Of a DNA stretch of 64,000 bases, positions 61,574-64,000 are shown in pieces. Each line of letters starts with the position of its first letter. Positions within the stretch are counted from its first letter, which is position 1. The stretch is from NCBI RefSeq assembly GCF_010731535.1, contig NZ_AP022581.1, positions 248,001 to 312,000 of the forward strand, given 5' to 3'. The notes beneath the pieces are model-generated. The model searched no databases, had not been told where the DNA came from, and worked only from the letters and a program-made list of their open reading frames with translations. Position numbers and translations under genes: made by a program. This DNA is from Mycobacterium lacus. Lineage in GTDB: Bacteria; Actinomycetota; Actinomycetes; Mycobacteriales; Mycobacteriaceae.

Positions 61574-62034
61574 GTCAGTCGCCCTCCGGTTCCGGCAGCC
61601 AAAGTGAGCCCGGCCGGGCCATATGATAGATAACCTAACATTCTCGCTGGCCGCCAATCAATGGATTTCCCGTAAGCATTTCGGTTAATCATTAGTACTG
61701 GTAGCTGTGGCTATATGTGGCCAGGGCGCAAGTAGTGTTCTTCACAAGTAAGAATATCATTCTCTGCCACGTTCAACGTGGAAGTTACTGGCGGTTCACC
61801 GGCTGAGACCCCGCAGCCTTCTCGAATGGCTCGGTCGGCCCGAACGTAAGGGTCGTTGTCTCGGTCGCGTAAGCGCGTGTACGAGCAGCCTCGCCCGCGG
61901 TACTCCACCGACGGAAGAGCAGGTCTCGATGCGGACGCATGCTGTCGTCGCTGCGATGAAATCCCGTGTGTCACTGTAGTTTCAGTGGTTTTAGCGGACC
62001 GGTTTCTGTCGGTGGCGGCTCATAGTATTGGGGT
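61574..62034. other. intergenic region, 461 nt
   Basis: It is AT-richer than its surroundings between 61620 and 61770 and contains operator E, plus a lone ATTCTC half-site at 61640-61645. Start signals of the amidohydrolase operon (minus) and the DUF222 gene (plus) must be here. No gene seen. Confidence 0.6.
61750..61764. promoter_or_regulatory. GAGAAT-N3-ATTCTC operator, site E
   Basis: AAGAATATCATTCTC matches 11 of 12 fixed positions. It lies upstream of the two-amidohydrolase, Rieske and hydrolase operon. Confidence 0.65.
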
Positions 62035-63392
62035 ATGGGTTCGAGCACGCGCGAGGAGATCGTTGAGGTCTGCGACGCGCTCGATCATGATGTGGACCGC
62101 TTGTGCGGCTTGTCGTTTGATGTGTTGACCACCCCGGAGCGGTTGGGGTTTCTGGAGAAACTCGAAGACGAGGCGCGTCGGCTGCCGGTGGCTCGGCATG
62201 GGTTGATCAATCAGCTCGCCGAGCGGGCCGGCGAGGAGGAGTTGGGCGGCAAGCTGGGGTCGGTGTTGGCCAGCCGGTTGGGTGTCACCCGGGGTGAGGC
62301 CAGCCGGCGGGTGGCCGAGGCTGCCGATCTGGGTGAGCGGCGGGCGTTGACCGGTCAGCCGTTGGCGCCGCGGCTGACCGCGACCGCGGCGGCGCAGCGG
62401 GCGGGCCGGATCGGTGACGGGCATGTTCGGGTGATCCGTGATGTCGTTCGCCGCCTGCCGGTCGGTGTTGATGTGGAGACCCAAGACCAGGCCGAGGCCC
62501 ATCTGGCCCGGTTGGCCACCCAGTTTCGCCCCGACCAGGTGGCCAGGCTGGCCGCGCGGTTGATGGACTGCCTTAACCCCGACGGCGACTTCTCCGAGGA
62601 GGATCGGGCGCGCCGGCGCTGGTGGTGGGCAAGCACGATGTCGACGGGATGTCACGGATCAGTGGCTATCTGACGCCCGAGGCGCGGGCCACCGTGGAGG
62701 CGGTGCTGGCCAGGCTGGCCGCCCCGGGCATGTGCAACCCCACCGATGAGACGCCGGTCATCGACGGCGCGCCGTCGGAACAGGCCGTGCGGCACGACAC
62801 CCGCAGCACCGCGCAGCGCAACCACGATGGTCTCAACGCCGCGCTGCGCGCGCTGCTGGCCTCCGGAAAGCTGGGCCAGCACAACGGGTTGCCGGCCAGC
62901 ATCATCGTGACCACCACGCTCAACGACCTCGAGGCCGCCGCCGGCAAGGGGCGCACCGGCGCCGGCGGCATGCTGCCCATATCCGATGTGATCCGCCTGG
63001 CCCGCCACGCCCACCACTACTTGGCGATCTTCGACCAGGGCAAGGCCCTGGCGCTGTATCACACCACACGCCTGGCCTCCCCCGGGCAACGAATTGTCCT
63101 GTACGCCAAGGACCGCGGGTGCACCGCGCCGGGATGCGACGTGTCCGGCTACTACTGCGAGGTGCACCACTGCACCCCCTACGCCCACTGCCATACCACC
63201 GACGTCAACGACCTGACCTTCGCCTGCGGCGGGCATCACCCACTGGCCGAACAAGGCTGGACCACCCGAAAACGCAAAGACGGCACCACCGAATGGATCC
63301 CACCGCCGCACCTCGACCACGGCCAGCCGAGGACCAACAGCTACCACCACCCCGAAAAACTACTGGTGGACGAGGATGAAGACGACCCCTGA
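62035..63392 (+). pseudogene. DUF222/HNH endonuclease (13E12 repeat family), frameshifted
   Basis: The N-terminal DUF222 half (62035 on, [20 protein letters not shown]) and the C-terminal half (to 63392, [20 protein letters not shown] and the HNH region [20 protein letters not shown]) are in different frames. Inserting one base near 62615 restores a protein of about 452 residues, the usual length for this multi-copy mycobacterial family. These genes often contain frameshifts or sit near mobile sequence. Function is unproven. Confidence 0.82.
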
Positions 63393-63487
63393 GTCGCCAC
63401 GCTTGCTTGACTGGGCGGCGAACTATTCATGTTCGCGTGATGCTGCGCAATACCGACACGATCATTCGAGTAGCGGACGATTGTGGC

Positions 63488-63703
63488 CTAATCCGCTGAG
63501 CGCGCGGCGAAAAACCGGGCGGTCCCGTTCATCGCTGGCTCGGCCTGGTCGTTCACCGGCCAAACCTCCGCACCAGAAAGGCCCCGGCGTGACGCCACCG
63601 AGGCGAGATGCGCACGGAAAACAGCGGATTGAAGACTGCAGTAACGCGCCTTGAGTTGCTTGATGGCTTCGATCTCCCACCGCGTCCTTGCGGTGTCGAG
63701 CAT
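63488..63703 (-). pseudogene. truncated SnoaL-like protein
   Basis: From ATG 63703 the first 22 residues (MLDTARTRWEIEAIKQLKAR) are a typical SnoaL/NTF2 start, then the sequence stops resembling the family; the 71-residue frame ends without the rest of the fold. Upstream, operator F lies 56 nt away, so the promoter is kept although the gene is destroyed. Confidence 0.55.
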
Positions 63704-63758
63704 TCCGATCCCTTCACGCACCCCATAACCAAATTGCGAGATTGCTACTTCCGTAGCC

Positions 63759-63773
63759 GAGAATGATATTCTC
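63759..63773. promoter_or_regulatory. GAGAAT-N3-ATTCTC operator, site F
   Basis: GAGAATGATATTCTC matches every fixed position of the palindrome. It lies between the divergent SnoaL remnant and the acyl-CoA dehydrogenase gene, 33 nt before the latter. Confidence 0.75.
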
Positions 63774-63805
63774 GCATCGGTGATGGGCGACGGGAAGGCA
63801 CCTTC

Positions 63806-64000
63806 ATGCTGTTGGAATTCGATGCCGATCAGCGGCTGTGGCAGCACACGGTGCGCGATGCCATCGCCAAGCAGTGTCCGCCGTCGCTGGTGCGTGCGGT
63901 GGCCGACGATGGCGTCGACCCGAGCCCGTTGTGGAACGTCTATGTGGAGCTCGGCTGGACCGAGCTCCACGAGCCGGCCAGCGCGGTGGAGCTGGCGATC
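63806..64000 (+). CDS. acyl-CoA dehydrogenase, N-terminal part (3' partial)
   Basis: ATG 63806, with GGGAAGG about 8 nt upstream, opens a frame that runs off the window end after 65 residues: MLLEFDADQRLWQHTVRDAI, then PLWNVYVELGWTELHEPAS. This is the N-terminal helical domain of a mycobacterial FadE-type dehydrogenase (the W-xx-YxELGWTEL motif). GAGAAT operator F lies just upstream. Confidence 0.7.
   Translation, partial: MLLEFDADQRLWQHTVRDAIAKQCPPSLVRAVADDGVDPSPLWNVYVELGWTELHEPASAVELAI

Noticed and set aside
61638..61653. Extra GAGAAT-type site near the amidohydrolase start
   Set aside because: Only the ATTCTC half is present; the other half does not fit at the right spacing.

Overview
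The window looks like the chromosome of a slow-growing, non-tuberculous Mycobacterium. It is GC-rich and uses GTG and TTG starts and ATGA/GTGA stop-start overlaps heavily. It carries a PE_PGRS gene, an MmpL transporter with a PapA/WS-DGAT-like acyltransferase, a 13E12-type DUF222/HNH gene, mycobacterial lpqS and mmcO, a mycofactocin-coupled SDR, and four P450 genes. The species is not identified from sequence alone.

Layout. 1-3508 (+): LLM oxidoreductase, SDR, cyclase-family protein and hydrolase in one tight operon. 3522-6803: two copies of one ISL3-family element, inserted separately (each with its own 8-bp duplication) into one hairpin terminator. 6836-8980: divergent mmcO and lpqS around a perfect RicR-type palindrome, the same copper-response arrangement as M. 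tuberculosis Rv0846c-Rv0847. 9085-14193 (+): cysK2 (Rv0848-like) followed, unlike M. tuberculosis, by an ornithine-cyclodeaminase-like gene, a type III PLP decarboxylase and a MATE exporter. This resembles the SbnA-SbnB-SbnH logic of diaminopropionate-based metallophores and is the best candidate for an undescribed system. 14176-16807: NmrA-like protein, SDR and a TetR with two matching operators. 16819-25166 (+): ferredoxin, P450, amidohydrolase, two M24 proteins (one without metal ligands), crotonase and a fused CoA-transferase, one translationally coupled catabolic operon. 25495-26871 (+): merR, thioredoxin-like gene and merB behind a mer-type promoter. 26893-27981 (-): DUF5990 gene and a damaged MazEF-like pair.

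28057-37744 (-): two SDRs and a P450; a TetR; then a seven-gene operon with a Rieske oxygenase, amidohydrolase, SnoaL-like protein and two acyl-CoA dehydrogenases (one frameshifted). 38057-44606 (+): amidohydrolase, acyl-CoA dehydrogenase, thiolase, TetR, unknown gene, P450 and ferredoxin. 44593-50885 (-): MmpL, acyltransferase and PE_PGRS. 50960-54511 (-): ferredoxin, P450, a deleted hydrolase and a DUF35-thiolase fusion. 54767-55582: DUF1778/GNAT toxin-antitoxin pair ending in a tRNA fragment. 55907-61573: ferredoxin with a NuoF-like flavoprotein, an unknown gene, then hydrolase, Rieske ferredoxin and two amidohydrolases. 62035-64000: frameshifted DUF222/HNH gene, SnoaL remnant and the start of an acyl-CoA dehydrogenase.

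Several operons in 28-64 kb share a 15-bp palindrome, GAGAAT-N3-ATTCTC, just upstream. This points to one TetR-type regulator, possibly the one at 31129-31788, controlling a multi-operon catabolic regulon (P450, Rieske oxygenase, PF04909 amidohydrolases, acyl-CoA dehydrogenases, thiolases) for an unknown, probably CoA-activated, lipid, terpenoid or aromatic substrate. Single-base frameshifts, several in G/C/T runs, recur through the window. Some may be assembly errors rather than real decay.
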